Source of the DNA: an uncultured Sphaerochaeta sp.
Lineage (GTDB): Bacteria > Spirochaetota > Spirochaetia > Sphaerochaetales > Sphaerochaetaceae
Direction of reading: 5' to 3'
Assembly (NCBI RefSeq): GCF_963677075.1
Contig: NZ_OY781873.1
Coordinates: 3,125,715-3,189,714 of the forward strand
DNA: 64,000 nt
Position 1 is the stretch's first letter, and the number at the start of each line of letters is the position of its first letter. The notes under the pieces are model-generated. The model saw only the letters and a list, made by a program, of their open reading frames with translations, did not search any database and was not told the origin of the DNA. Made by a program: the position numbers and the translations under genes. Positions 34,862 to 43,859 of the stretch are shown piece after piece.

Positions 34862-36206
34862 GAGACACGCCTCCTTTCAAGGGGATTGCCTCAAGGTCAA
34901 GACCATTGACCCTGCTAATTCCGCAGCGTAGCACCTCTCCCGCCTTCAGGTCACGACCCATTACCACGGTAAGTCCATCGACCTCCGGTGCCTGGGCATA
35001 CATACGACCGATTGCCAAGTCTTCGCCTTCAACCGGTTCCTCAATAAGCACATCATACTCCTTACCGATAAATCGTTTCAGGTTCTCACTGGTGATCGGA
35101 GCCTGTAACGCCTCAAGCTGCTTCTGGAATCCTTGTGCACGCTTCAAGGCTTTTGCATGCTCCTTTTCCCCTCGAAGTGCATATGCCTTGGTCCCTTCCT
35201 CACGGCTGTACAAGAAGGAGCCAACCCAATCGAGGCGAGCGCGCTTGAGGAAATCAAGCACCTCGGCAAAAGACTGCTCATCTTCCCCTGGATACCCTAA
35301 AAGAATCGTGGAGCGGAAAACCGCTTCAGGAAGCACCTCCCTGATCTGGTCAATCATTGTCAGGTGCTGCTCCTTGTCCCCCTTCCTTCCCATGCTCTTC
35401 AGGATGGCAGCATCTGCATGCTGGAAGGGAATATCGAAGTATGGCAGCACTTTCTTGTGCTCCTTGATGAATCCAGGCAACTCGGAAGGGAATGCATCTG
35501 GATGTATATAGAGAAGCCTCACTACGAAGTCTCCTTCAAGTGCAACAAGGTCGGCGAGCAATTCCATGAAAAGACTGGATCGCTCAGGACTGTCGGTTCC
35601 GTAGGATGCCAGATCCTGGGCGATAAGATTGATTTCCTTCACCCCTCGATTGATCAAGGCTTTTGCATCATTGAGAATGGTATTCTTGGGCCTGCTTCGC
35701 AAATTACCTCTTATGAGAGGGATGGCACAGTAGGAACACCAATGGTTACACCCTTCACTGATCTTCAAGTATGCACTCCCAGGGAAGGAGAGCAGTTCAT
35801 TTCTTTCATATACCTCGTTCTCTGGAGCTGGATAGGAAGGAACTTCCACGACCCTGTCACCAGCAAACACCTTTCTCACCACATCCTTGATTGCTGAAAG
35901 ATCGCGGTTGCCGAAAATGGCAGAGGCCTCCGGCAACTGCTCGCGCAACTCATCTGCGTAGCGCTGGGCCATACATCCACTGAGAATGATCTTTGCATCT
36001 GGGTTTGCCTCATGCAGTGTGAAGAATGCCTCGATCGACTGCTCACGAGCTGACTCGATGAATCCACAGGTGTTAACAAGGATAAGATCGGCTTCACTTG
36101 CAGATTCTGTCAGCTCTAATGCATCCTCTTCAAGTTGCTTGATCAGCATCTCTGCATCTACTTGGTTCTTGGAACATCCAAGATTTTCTATGTAAAATTT
36201 CTTCAT
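34854..36206 (-). CDS. rimO: ribosomal protein S12 methylthiotransferase RimO
   Basis: A 450-residue radical SAM methylthiotransferase that modifies an aspartate of ribosomal protein S12. The N-terminal UPF0004 domain begins ENLGCSKNQVDAEM, with two further cysteines (NTCGF, SGCMAQRY). The SAM cluster motif is CNHWCSYCAIPLIRG, and the C-terminal TRAM domain includes GKEYDVLIEEPVEGEDLAIGR. It heads the run rimO-uvrD-aminotransferase-like. GGAGA precedes the ATG. Confidence 0.95.
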   Translation of the reverse strand: MKKFYIENLGCSKNQVDAEMLIKQLEEDALELTESASEADLILVNTCGFIESAREQSIEAFFTLHEANPDAKIILSGCMAQRYADELREQLPEASAIFGNRDLSAIKDVVRKVFAGDRVVEVPSYPAPENEVYERNELLSFPGSAYLKISEGCNHWCSYCAIPLIRGNLRSRPKNTILNDAKALINRGVKEINLIAQDLASYGTDSPERSSLFMELLADLVALEGDFVVRLLYIHPDAFPSELPGFIKEHKKVLPYFDIPFQHADAAILKSMGRKGDKEQHLTMIDQIREVLPEAVFRSTILLGYPGEDEQSFAEVLDFLKRARLDWVGSFLYSREEGTKAYALRGEKEHAKALKRAQGFQKQLEALQAPITSENLKRFIGKEYDVLIEEPVEGEDLAIGRMYAQAPEVDGLTVVMGRDLKAGEVLRCGISRVNGLDLEAIPLKGGVSHG

Positions 36207-36302
36207 TGCGTAATTATCTCCTGATACATATACAAAAAATCAGATTAGCATAAATGCAGTGCTCTTTCCTACCTCCCTCCCCTCAGGATGGTTGTTGACA
36301 GT

Positions 36303-36326
36303 ATGTAAATTTATGTAAATTTACAT
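36303..36326. promoter_or_regulatory. AT-rich repeat and palindrome upstream of oppB
   Basis: ATGTAAATTT occurs twice in tandem (36303-36312, 36313-36322); the second copy plus ACAT makes the perfect palindrome ATGTAAATTTACAT (36313-36326). TTGACA immediately precedes it (36295-36300) without a good -10. The 308-bp gap 36207-36514 contains no gene; it holds this site and the candidate oppB promoter. Confidence 0.5.
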
Positions 36327-36411
36327 TACCAGTCATTGAGGCACATCTTATTATACGCAATATGATTACGTCTTGCTAAAAGTAAGAATCTTTTAGAATT
36401 TTACATCATTC

Positions 36412-36440
36412 TTGCATAAATGAACGTCTTGGTATAGTAT
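36412..36440 (+). promoter_or_regulatory. candidate promoter of oppBCDF
   Basis: TTGCAT (36412-36417), 17 bp, TAGTAT (36435-36440); a better -10 match, TATAGT, lies two bases upstream with 15-bp spacing. The palindromic site is about 90 bp upstream. Confidence 0.45.
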
Positions 36441-36514
36441 CAAAATGCTGTATGTACATAGGTGCACCTTTCTGCCTTTCTACTATGTAGCAAAACTCAC
36501 AGACGAGGAAACGA

Positions 36515-37444
36515 ATGACAAAATATATCGTGAACCGACTATTGGGAATGATTCCCACGCTTTTGATTATTATCACGTTGAGTTTTTTCATTGTCCGTAT
36601 TGCCCCTGGTGGCCCATTTGCCAGTGAACGCAAGCTTCCTGAAGTAGTGGAGAGAAACATTAACGCAAAATATCACTTGGACGAGCCGCTGATCCAACAG
36701 TACGGCCGTTATATGTTTGATATTCTGCGTGGCGATCTCGGCCCTTCCTTCAAGTACAAGGACTATGATGTAAACTACTACATCGCCAACAGCCTCCCGA
36801 AGTCAGTAGTACTGGGAAGCTATGCAATGCTCATCGCATTGGTTTTTGGCATATCTGCAGGTATTATGGCTGCAGTTCGACAGAACACCTGGTTGGATTA
36901 TCTTAGTATGGGGGTTGCCGTCATCGGTATCTCGGTACCGCTGTTCGTCATAGCCCCGGTCCTACAGCTCATCTTCGCGATGAAACTGAAATGGCTGCCG
37001 ACCAGTGGCTGGTACACTACAGGAGAAGGCTGGAAGACCGTCATTCTTCCTGCAGTATCCCTCTCCTTTGCCTATTTTGCAAACATCGCACGCTTGACCC
37101 GTTCCTCAATGCTGGAAACGCTTAGAAGTGATTATATCCGTACAGCAAAGGCCAAGGGGATGAAAAGCTCCACTATCATTTTCAAGCATGCAATGAAAGG
37201 TGCAATGCTTCCAATTGTAAGTTATCTTGGTCCTGCATTTGCTGGAATCATCACCGGATCAATCGTCGTAGAGCAAATTTTCCGCGTACCTGGTTTGGGC
37301 AAGTTCTTCGTACAGAGCTCGTTCAACCGTGACTATACCCTCATTGTCGGGGTAGTCATTGTCTACTCTGCCATCCTGATTGTGATGAACTTCCTTGTAG
37401 ACATCATTTACGCACAGCTCGACCCACGAATTACGTATAAATAA
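36515..37444 (+). CDS. oppB: oligopeptide ABC transporter permease OppB
   Basis: A 309-residue permease with six spans. The N-terminal MTKYIVNRLLGMIPTLLIII span is typical of OppB/DppB, followed by FFIVRIAPGGPF and the EAA loop LRSDYIRTAKAKGMKSSTIIFKHAM. It ends with the family tail LVDIIYAQLDPRITYK. First gene of the operon; oppC starts 12 bp after it. It imports di- or oligopeptides with OppA, OppC, OppD and OppF. Confidence 0.95.
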   Translation: MTKYIVNRLLGMIPTLLIIITLSFFIVRIAPGGPFASERKLPEVVERNINAKYHLDEPLIQQYGRYMFDILRGDLGPSFKYKDYDVNYYIANSLPKSVVLGSYAMLIALVFGISAGIMAAVRQNTWLDYLSMGVAVIGISVPLFVIAPVLQLIFAMKLKWLPTSGWYTTGEGWKTVILPAVSLSFAYFANIARLTRSSMLETLRSDYIRTAKAKGMKSSTIIFKHAMKGAMLPIVSYLGPAFAGIITGSIVVEQIFRVPGLGKFFVQSSFNRDYTLIVGVVIVYSAILIVMNFLVDIIYAQLDPRITYK

Positions 37445-37456
37445 GAGGAGAGGACC

Positions 37457-39064
37457 ATGTTCTTTAAACAAAAACAACCAAAAGAAGCGGCCCTCAACGA
37501 GTTTGACCAGGTCGTAGTAGGCAATAGTCTCGGAAAGGATGCTTGGAAGCGCTTGAAGAAAAACAAGATGGCTGTGCTTGGCATGGTCATTGTTGCCATC
37601 TACTCACTGCTTGCAGCTTCAGCAATGTTCCTTCCCATCCATCCATATGATCAGATAATCCTTGATCACCAGCACTTACGTCCATCCTTTGGCAAAACTG
37701 CAGGGGACTTGATGATGGAAACCAAATTGGATGACCTGTACTTCAAGGCATGGAGAGCAGGAAGCTTGGTGGTAACCGAAGAAGAGAGTCAGCAGATTGA
37801 GAAGTGGATCTCCTTGAATGAGACCAACAAGGTCTGGAATTTCCTTTATGCTGAGGGAGAGGCACAAAGAGAGGCTGGGACATTTACCTTCAGTTCTGCA
37901 GACCAGCGTACACTCGACCGATTGCAGGAGAAAATTGATACAGAGTTCCTAATCAATATCGAAAAAATGTTTTATACCGATCCCGAGACAGGGAAGAGTA
38001 AGAATATTGCTCGAATGGACTTCGTGGATATCCAGAAAATCTACGCTGAATACCTTGGTGTAGAGGAATCTGTTATTGCCAATCAAGTCCAGAATGAAGT
38101 AAGAAGCCAAGTACTCAATTCTGTGAAAGCAGCAACTCCAGACCTCACCAATGAAGAATACGAGGCGAATCTGGAACTCGAGCTACAGAGCCTTGGGGAT
38201 AAAGGGATTGCAAACATGGCCAAGACCAACTTGTTGGTCAGCCTGAAGACTGCAATCAGCAGAACCATTGAACGCGAGCTGAAACAGGAAGTCAAGGATG
38301 GCAAGGCCGAGTTCCCTATCAATCGTGAGGTTACAGTCAATGAGATGCTCTCTGCAAATATTACTGCTGATTTGAAACACGATAGGCATTATTACCTTGG
38401 AACAGACTACAGCGGACGCGATATGCTCAGCCGTATCATCTATGGTGGACAGGTCTCCATTGCCATCGGATTGGTTGGAACCATCACCAGTGTCTTGATC
38501 GGCATAGTGCTGGGAGCAATCGCTGGATACGCTGGAGGCAAGATAGACTTCTTCCTGATGCGTTTCGTCGATATCATGTACGGACTCCCCTACATGCTTC
38601 TGGTCATTATCTTCATGGCCATCTTCGGACGCAATATCATGAACCTTTTCGTAGCATTGGCCATGGTCAGTTGGCTGACCGTTGCACGTATGGTACGTGG
38701 ACAGATTATGAGCTTGAAAAACAGTGAATATGTTGAGGCTGCCCGAAGTATGGGTGCTTCAACAGGAAGGATCATCTTCCGCCACATGGTACCAAACTCA
38801 CTCTCTGTCATCATTGTCTATTCAACGCTCAGGGTTCCCGCATTCATTATGCAGGAGTCGTTCCTTTCCTTCTTGGGTCTCGGAGTCCAGGCTCCGTATG
38901 CTTCATGGGGGTCCTTGGTAGGTGATGCAGTTAACGGCATGACCCTGTATCCGTGGAAGCTCGTCTTCCCCGCAATCGCCATGACCATCTTCCTCTTCGC
39001 CATGAACTTCTTTGGTGACGGACTGAGGGATGCGTTCGACCCACAAAGCAAGAACCAGCTCTAG
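37457..39064 (+). CDS. oppC: oligopeptide ABC transporter permease OppC with large insertion
   Basis: A 535-residue permease, against about 300 for usual OppC. Residues 1-70 hold the cytoplasmic N-terminus (GKDAWKRLKKNKMAVLGM) and first span. Residues 75 to about 305 form a hydrophilic, mostly helical insertion with many Glu, Lys and Asn, which by topology faces outside. The standard core resumes at HYYLGTDYSGRDMLSRIIYGG with the EAA loop NSEYVEAARSMGASTGRIIFRHM and ends in the normal DGLRDAFDPQ. The ribosome site is GAGGAG. The insertion has no motif I recognise; it may contact OppA or replace part of it. Confidence 0.93.
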   Translation: MFFKQKQPKEAALNEFDQVVVGNSLGKDAWKRLKKNKMAVLGMVIVAIYSLLAASAMFLPIHPYDQIILDHQHLRPSFGKTAGDLMMETKLDDLYFKAWRAGSLVVTEEESQQIEKWISLNETNKVWNFLYAEGEAQREAGTFTFSSADQRTLDRLQEKIDTEFLINIEKMFYTDPETGKSKNIARMDFVDIQKIYAEYLGVEESVIANQVQNEVRSQVLNSVKAATPDLTNEEYEANLELELQSLGDKGIANMAKTNLLVSLKTAISRTIERELKQEVKDGKAEFPINREVTVNEMLSANITADLKHDRHYYLGTDYSGRDMLSRIIYGGQVSIAIGLVGTITSVLIGIVLGAIAGYAGGKIDFFLMRFVDIMYGLPYMLLVIIFMAIFGRNIMNLFVALAMVSWLTVARMVRGQIMSLKNSEYVEAARSMGASTGRIIFRHMVPNSLSVIIVYSTLRVPAFIMQESFLSFLGLGVQAPYASWGSLVGDAVNGMTLYPWKLVFPAIAMTIFLFAMNFFGDGLRDAFDPQSKNQL

Positions 39065-39071
39065 GAGGAAC

Positions 39072-40124
39072 ATGATGAGCATGAAACCTAATGCAAAGAC
39101 AGTCCTTGAAGTAAAGGACCTACAGACATATTTCAAAACTGATGCCGGAATCGTAAAGGCAGTTGATGGGGTCTCGTTCTCAGTGAGAGAAGGAGAAACC
39201 ATCGGTATTGTAGGGGAAAGCGGAAGCGGTAAGAGTGTTACCAACCTCTCGCTGATGCGACTTATCCCCTCCCCCCCAGGAAGAATTGTTGGAGGAGAAG
39301 TCCTCTTTGAAGGAAAAGATATCCTCAAGCTTTCTGAGAAGCAGATGCGAAGCATCAGGGGAAACAAGATTTCCATGATCTTCCAGGATCCAATGACAAG
39401 CTTGAATCCATTCCTGAAGATTTCCACGCAGATGGTGGAAACCATCCGTCTGCATGAAAAGGATGTTTCCAAACAGGAAGCGCTCAAACGTTCTATTGAA
39501 ATGCTTAAGCTGGTAGGTATCCCTTCAGCAGAAAAGCGCATTCATAGCTACCCCCACCAGTTCTCCGGCGGTATGAGACAGCGTGTAATGATTGCCCAGG
39601 CACTGAGCTGTAATGCTGAAGTCCTGATTGCTGATGAGCCGACCACTGCCCTTGATGTTACCATCCAGGCACAGATTCTCGAATTGATTGCCAAACTCAG
39701 TGACAAGATGGGAACGGCGGTTATCCTCATCACCCATGACTTGGGTGTTGTGGCTGGAATGTGCGACCAGGTGTGCGTCATGTATGCCGGCAAGATCGTC
39801 GAGAAGGCCGAAACTGATGAGCTGTATGCAAGGCCTAGCCACCCATATACCGAAGGATTGATCAAGAGTGTGCCCCGTATGGACACAACCAAGAAGGGCA
39901 ACCGCTTATTCTCCATCGAGGGACAACCACCCAATGTCATCGATTTACCCCCCTGCTGTCCGTTCCACCCACGTTGCCATAAGGCAATGGATGTGTGTAG
40001 ACAGGCCTACCCACCGGTAAAGGATCTGGGGAAGGGGCATGAAGTGGCTTGCTGGCTCTTCGCTGATGAAAATGAGAAGCAGCAGGCACTGAAAGAAGCA
40101 AACGTCAAGGAGAAGGCCGAATGA
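39072..40124 (+). CDS. oppD: oligopeptide ABC transporter ATPase OppD
   Basis: A 350-residue ATPase. Walker A GESGSGKS, Q loop MIFQDPMTSLNPF, signature FSGGMRQRV, Walker B VLIADEPTTALD and H loop ITHDLGVV are all present. The C-terminal oligopeptide extension has the cysteine set PPCCPFHPRCHKAMDVC, likely to bind an iron-sulfur cluster as in Dpp/Opp ATPases. The ATG at 39072 follows AGGAGGA; reading further upstream overlaps oppC and was rejected. It overlaps oppF by 4 bp. Confidence 0.96.
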   Translation: MMSMKPNAKTVLEVKDLQTYFKTDAGIVKAVDGVSFSVREGETIGIVGESGSGKSVTNLSLMRLIPSPPGRIVGGEVLFEGKDILKLSEKQMRSIRGNKISMIFQDPMTSLNPFLKISTQMVETIRLHEKDVSKQEALKRSIEMLKLVGIPSAEKRIHSYPHQFSGGMRQRVMIAQALSCNAEVLIADEPTTALDVTIQAQILELIAKLSDKMGTAVILITHDLGVVAGMCDQVCVMYAGKIVEKAETDELYARPSHPYTEGLIKSVPRMDTTKKGNRLFSIEGQPPNVIDLPPCCPFHPRCHKAMDVCRQAYPPVKDLGKGHEVACWLFADENEKQQALKEANVKEKAE

Positions 40125-41191
40125 GTACAGATAAGAAGCCCCTATTGGAAGTCAGGGATTTAAAACAGCACTTCCCCATCTCCAGTGGATCACTCCTCCA
40201 GAAACAGGTTGGGGCAATCCGCGCAGTGGATGGAGTCTCATTTGATGTATTTCCTGGGGAAACGCTGGGCATCGTAGGAGAGTCTGGTTGTGGAAAGTCT
40301 ACCACAGTGCGCTCGATCAGCCAGCTCTATAAACCAACCAGTGGGAGTGTCAAGTTCAATGGTGTTGATCTGGTAAGTGCCGATACCCGCACCATGCTCA
40401 AGGCTCGGCGTGATATCCAGATGATCTTCCAGGATCCCTATGCGTCACTTGATCCCAGAATGACGGTTCGCTCAATCATTGCTGAGCCCATGGTTATCTA
40501 TAACAATCGAAAACTGCTCGAAACACCGATGAGTCCTATGGAAATTGAACGTCGAGTAGAGGAACTGATGGAACGCGTTGGTTTGAACAAGACCTTCAAG
40601 AACCGTTATCCTCATGAGTTCAGTGGCGGACAGAGACAGAGAATTGGCATTGCTCGTGCTTTGGCATTGAACCCGAAGATCATCCTTGCCGATGAGCCGG
40701 TATCTGCCTTGGATGTATCCATCCAGTCTCAGATTCTCAACCTTTTGGCAGATCTGCAGAAGGAGTTCGGGCTTACCTACCTCTTTATTGCTCACGACCT
40801 TGCTGTCATCCAGCACATTTCTACCCGTGTGGCAGTTATGTACCTGGGCAAGATTGTTGAGATCAGTGAAGCTGTACAGCTCTATGACAATCCATTGCAT
40901 CCCTATACCATTGCACTGCTGAGTGCGGCTCCGATTCCTGACCCTAAGGTTGAGAGGGAGAGAAAGCGTATCATCCTTACCGGTGATGTACCTTCCCCCG
41001 ACAAGGAACGTACTGGCTGTTACTTCTATGACCGCTGTCCAAAGAAGATGCCTTGGTGCTCCTGCCATATCCCACCGATGTTTGACATCAACGAGAAGCA
41101 ACAGGTTGCCTGCTGGCTCTACGACAAGAGAGACCTGAGTAAGGTCACGAAGGAAGAAGCTGAAGCTGATGCCGCAAAAAATGGAAACTGA
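40121..41191 (+). CDS. oppF: oligopeptide ABC transporter ATPase OppF
   Basis: The second ATPase, 356 residues. It has Walker A GESGCGKS, FQDPYASLDPR, signature FSGGQRQRIG, Walker B ILADEPVSALD and IAHDLAVI, and the C-terminal cysteine cluster GCYFYDRCPKKMPWC. The start overlaps the oppD stop (ATGA). The last gene of the operon before a strong terminator. Confidence 0.96.
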   Translation: MSTDKKPLLEVRDLKQHFPISSGSLLQKQVGAIRAVDGVSFDVFPGETLGIVGESGCGKSTTVRSISQLYKPTSGSVKFNGVDLVSADTRTMLKARRDIQMIFQDPYASLDPRMTVRSIIAEPMVIYNNRKLLETPMSPMEIERRVEELMERVGLNKTFKNRYPHEFSGGQRQRIGIARALALNPKIILADEPVSALDVSIQSQILNLLADLQKEFGLTYLFIAHDLAVIQHISTRVAVMYLGKIVEISEAVQLYDNPLHPYTIALLSAAPIPDPKVERERKRIILTGDVPSPDKERTGCYFYDRCPKKMPWCSCHIPPMFDINEKQQVACWLYDKRDLSKVTKEEAEADAAKNGN

Positions 41192-41208
41192 CCACAAATG
41201 AGTGGTAT

Positions 41209-41243
41209 GAGAGAGTCACCCTTACGGTGGCTCTCTTTTTTTA
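41209..41243 (+). terminator. intrinsic terminator of oppBCDF
   Basis: AGAGAGTCACC and GGTGGCTCTCT form an 11-bp stem with one G:T pair and a CTTAC loop, followed by seven T. The T-run overlaps the stop codon of the convergent gene. Confidence 0.9.
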
Positions 41244-41801
41244 CCATTTCATATCCTTGTAGGATACATTGAGGTCGAGGTCCCTCGGGCGATCGACGAA
41301 CAAGGGCAGTCCTGTCACTGCAGAGATAGCCTGAACTGCTGATTCAGTCCTCCCCCCACTGGTTTTCTCAGCAATGATTTCGATATCTCTTTTCTCGTCC
41401 TCTCCTAGATTGAGTGAAAATACAATCATGGCGCGAAATCGTCGTTTATTCGGTTTTGCATCCTTGTCAGTGGTCCCCCTGACAAAGTGGTTCAACTCCA
41501 ACTGACGAACCTCAGAAAATGCGAACTGCTCACGTTTGCATAGAGGACCAAATCCATAAATACTGGTAATGCGTTGTTCTTGCTTATCGAACAACCATGT
41601 ATCCCGGTAGAATGTACCTGCCAAGGTTAACACTAACAGAATCAGGATATGGGTCATGCTGAGCAAACTGACCCCTTCCGACAAGTTCAAGACAAGACCC
41701 CAGATCAGGAACAGTGAGAAAAAGCCACTTATGCCATGAAACATATTGGTTACACGGTATTGGATACCATAGGGTTTTATATAGGTAGTATGTCGTACCA
41801 C
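41241..41801 (-). CDS. small membrane protein of unknown function, PH-like
   Basis: A 186-residue protein. Two adjacent hydrophobic spans lie at about residues 22-43 and 46-64, followed by a charged domain of about 110 residues (DTWLFDKQEQRITSIYGFG, FSEVRQLELNHFVRG) that resembles the bacterial PH-like membrane domain. The start is GTG with GAGGAG at eight bases. It lies convergent with the opp operon and divergent from oppA. I do not recognise the family with certainty and assign no role. Confidence 0.7.
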   Translation of the reverse strand: MVRHTTYIKPYGIQYRVTNMFHGISGFFSLFLIWGLVLNLSEGVSLLSMTHILILLVLTLAGTFYRDTWLFDKQEQRITSIYGFGPLCKREQFAFSEVRQLELNHFVRGTTDKDAKPNKRRFRAMIVFSLNLGEDEKRDIEIIAEKTSGGRTESAVQAISAVTGLPLFVDRPRDLDLNVSYKDMKW

Positions 41802-41870
41802 GGTAACGTCTCCTCTTCTTTCTCTTCCAATATACTCAAAAGTGTTAGAAAAAACAGGTCTCTGCCATAA

Positions 41871-41887
41871 ATTACAGTTTATGTAAT
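41871..41887. promoter_or_regulatory. inverted repeat upstream of oppA
   Basis: ATTACA-gttta-TGTAAT, a perfect 6-bp repeat with five central bases, about 140 bp before oppA. The string TTTATGTAA inside it also occurs in the palindromic site upstream of oppB (36311-36319), hinting at a shared regulator. Confidence 0.4.
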
Positions 41888-42025
41888 ATTTGTATAAATT
41901 AACACGCTGTATGCATTCAAAAGGCTGTTTTAGAGAAACCTATTTGCGTTTTCTCTTGATTCGTGGTTTAATGTGAACTAAGCTAAGTTGAATATGTATA
42001 CTTAGAACTACAAGGAGATATGTCT

Positions 42026-43747
42026 ATGAAGAAATTTCTGGCTATCATGCTTAGTGTGCTGCTTGTTAGTGCTCTCTTGATTTCCTGTGGAAAGAAAGAA
42101 GAACCGGCACCAGCCGCTACCACGACGCCGGCTCCGGCAGCAACTACTGCTCCGGCAACCCCGGCCCCGGCTCCAAAAGCTGAAGCAGAACCTGCTGCAC
42201 CGGCACCTGCCGCACCAGCACCCGCTGCTCCTGCAGAGGATGAAGTTGTGTTCCGCATTTCCAATGGTGCAGAGCCCGAGTCACTCGACCCAGCTCTTAT
42301 CCAGGGAGTTCCCGAACATAGAATTTTCGAGGCTCTTTTCGAAGGCTTGGTAGCAATCGATCCTGCGACTGCTCTTGCAGTTCCTGGCGTTGCTGAAAGC
42401 TGGGAAGCCAATGAAGATGGCACCCAGTACACCTTCACCCTTCGTGAAGATGCAGTCTGGTCCGATGGCGTTGCCATCACCGCTGACGATGTTGTTTACA
42501 GCTGGTTGAGACTGCTTGATCCCGCAACTGCAGGTCCCTATGCTTGGTTCCCTTGCATGTTCCTCCAGGGTGCAACAGAATTCAACGCTGGCGAGGCTGG
42601 TCCTGAGGCCGTGGGAATCCGCGCTCTTGACGAGAAAACCTTCCAGATGGACCTCATCGGTCCCCTCCCGTATGCTATTGATGCACTGACCCACTACAGC
42701 TTCTCAATCGTTCCCAAGCACGCCATCGAAGAGTTTGGCGACAAGTGGACAAGTCCTGAGAACTTCGTAGGTAATGGTCCTTTCGTACTCACTGAGAGAA
42801 TTCCCCAGACCTCCCTTACCGCCACCAAGAGTGACACGTACTGGGACAAGGAGAATGTAGCACTTGACAAGGTCATCTTCTACTCCTCTGACAGTGACAC
42901 CACCAACTACAACATGTACCTCAATGGTGAGATTGACTGGGCAACCAACGTACCGAATGACCAGCTTTCAGCTGCTCAGATGCGTTCTGACTTCCAGTCT
43001 TCCCCACAGCTTTCCACCTATTACTATGTCTTCCAGAACGAAGTAGCTCCTTTCGACAACCCCGATGTCCGCCGCGCGCTGTCATTGGCCATCGACCGTG
43101 AAGCACTTGTTGAAGGCGTAACCAGAGCTGGACAGATTCCTGCATGGGGTATTGTACCTCCGATGGCTGGCTATGATGCTCTTGAGTTCCCCCACGACAA
43201 CATGGATGACATGATTACCGAGGCGCAGGATCTCTTGGCTAGAGCTGGCTACCCCAACGGTGCTGGATTCCCGACCTCAACCATTCTGTACAACACCAAC
43301 GAAGGTCACAAGCAGATTGCTGAGTTCGTGCAGCAGGAATGGAAAGACAATCTTGGCATCAACGTCGTTCTTGAGAACCAGGAATGGCAGACCTATCTTG
43401 CAAACCGTAACGAAGGCAACTTCGAGGTTGCACGTGCAGGATGGGTAGGTGACTACCAGGATCCAAATACCTTCCTCGACATGTTCATCACCGGCGCCGG
43501 TATGAATGGTGGTAGGTATGAGAACGAAATCTATGACCTGTTGATCAATGAAGCAGCTAGAATGCCCGCAGGCGAGGATCGCTTTGGTGTTCTCAAGACC
43601 GCTGAAGATATCATGATCAACCAGGATATGGGTATCATGCCATTCTACTACTATGTAGCAATCAACATGATTGATACTGACAAGTGGGGCGGCTGGCATC
43701 CAAATACCATGGATTACCATCCGGTCAAGGACATCTACCTCAAGTAG
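42026..43747 (+). CDS. oppA: oligopeptide-binding lipoprotein OppA
   Basis: A 573-residue family 5 solute-binding protein. The signal peptide ends in LLIS-C with lipobox cysteine C21, so it is a lipoprotein. Residues about 27-72 form a low-complexity Ala/Pro/Thr tether, then the binding fold begins EVVFRISNGAEPESLDPALIQGV with WSDGVAITADDVVYSWLRLLDP and FVGNGPFVLTERI. The ATG at 42026 has AAGGAG at eight bases; the ATG at 42020 is too close to it. It is separated from oppBCDF by the PH-like gene and has its own promoter region and terminator. Confidence 0.95.
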   Translation: MKKFLAIMLSVLLVSALLISCGKKEEPAPAATTTPAPAATTAPATPAPAPKAEAEPAAPAPAAPAPAAPAEDEVVFRISNGAEPESLDPALIQGVPEHRIFEALFEGLVAIDPATALAVPGVAESWEANEDGTQYTFTLREDAVWSDGVAITADDVVYSWLRLLDPATAGPYAWFPCMFLQGATEFNAGEAGPEAVGIRALDEKTFQMDLIGPLPYAIDALTHYSFSIVPKHAIEEFGDKWTSPENFVGNGPFVLTERIPQTSLTATKSDTYWDKENVALDKVIFYSSDSDTTNYNMYLNGEIDWATNVPNDQLSAAQMRSDFQSSPQLSTYYYVFQNEVAPFDNPDVRRALSLAIDREALVEGVTRAGQIPAWGIVPPMAGYDALEFPHDNMDDMITEAQDLLARAGYPNGAGFPTSTILYNTNEGHKQIAEFVQQEWKDNLGINVVLENQEWQTYLANRNEGNFEVARAGWVGDYQDPNTFLDMFITGAGMNGGRYENEIYDLLINEAARMPAGEDRFGVLKTAEDIMINQDMGIMPFYYYVAINMIDTDKWGGWHPNTMDYHPVKDIYLK

Positions 43748-43767
43748 TTGTCAAACAAGGCAAACGC

Positions 43768-43800
43768 AGGTCCCTGGATTCGTCCGGGGACCTTTTATTT
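43768..43800 (+). terminator. intrinsic terminator of oppA
   Basis: AGGTCCC and GGGACCT pair, with an inner GG/CC extension, followed by TTTTATTT. It lies 20 bases after the oppA stop. Confidence 0.82.
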
Positions 43801-43859
43801 ATGCTGGACTGAACTCTCCCTCTCCGCTATAGTTTTATGTAGCACCAAGGAGATGACCA

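Noticed and set aside
41983..42480. Minus-strand open frame of 165 codons rich in Gly and Ala opposite oppA
   Set aside because: It is the antisense of the Ala/Pro tether of OppA, whose GC-rich codons keep other frames open. No homology pattern and no ribosome site.
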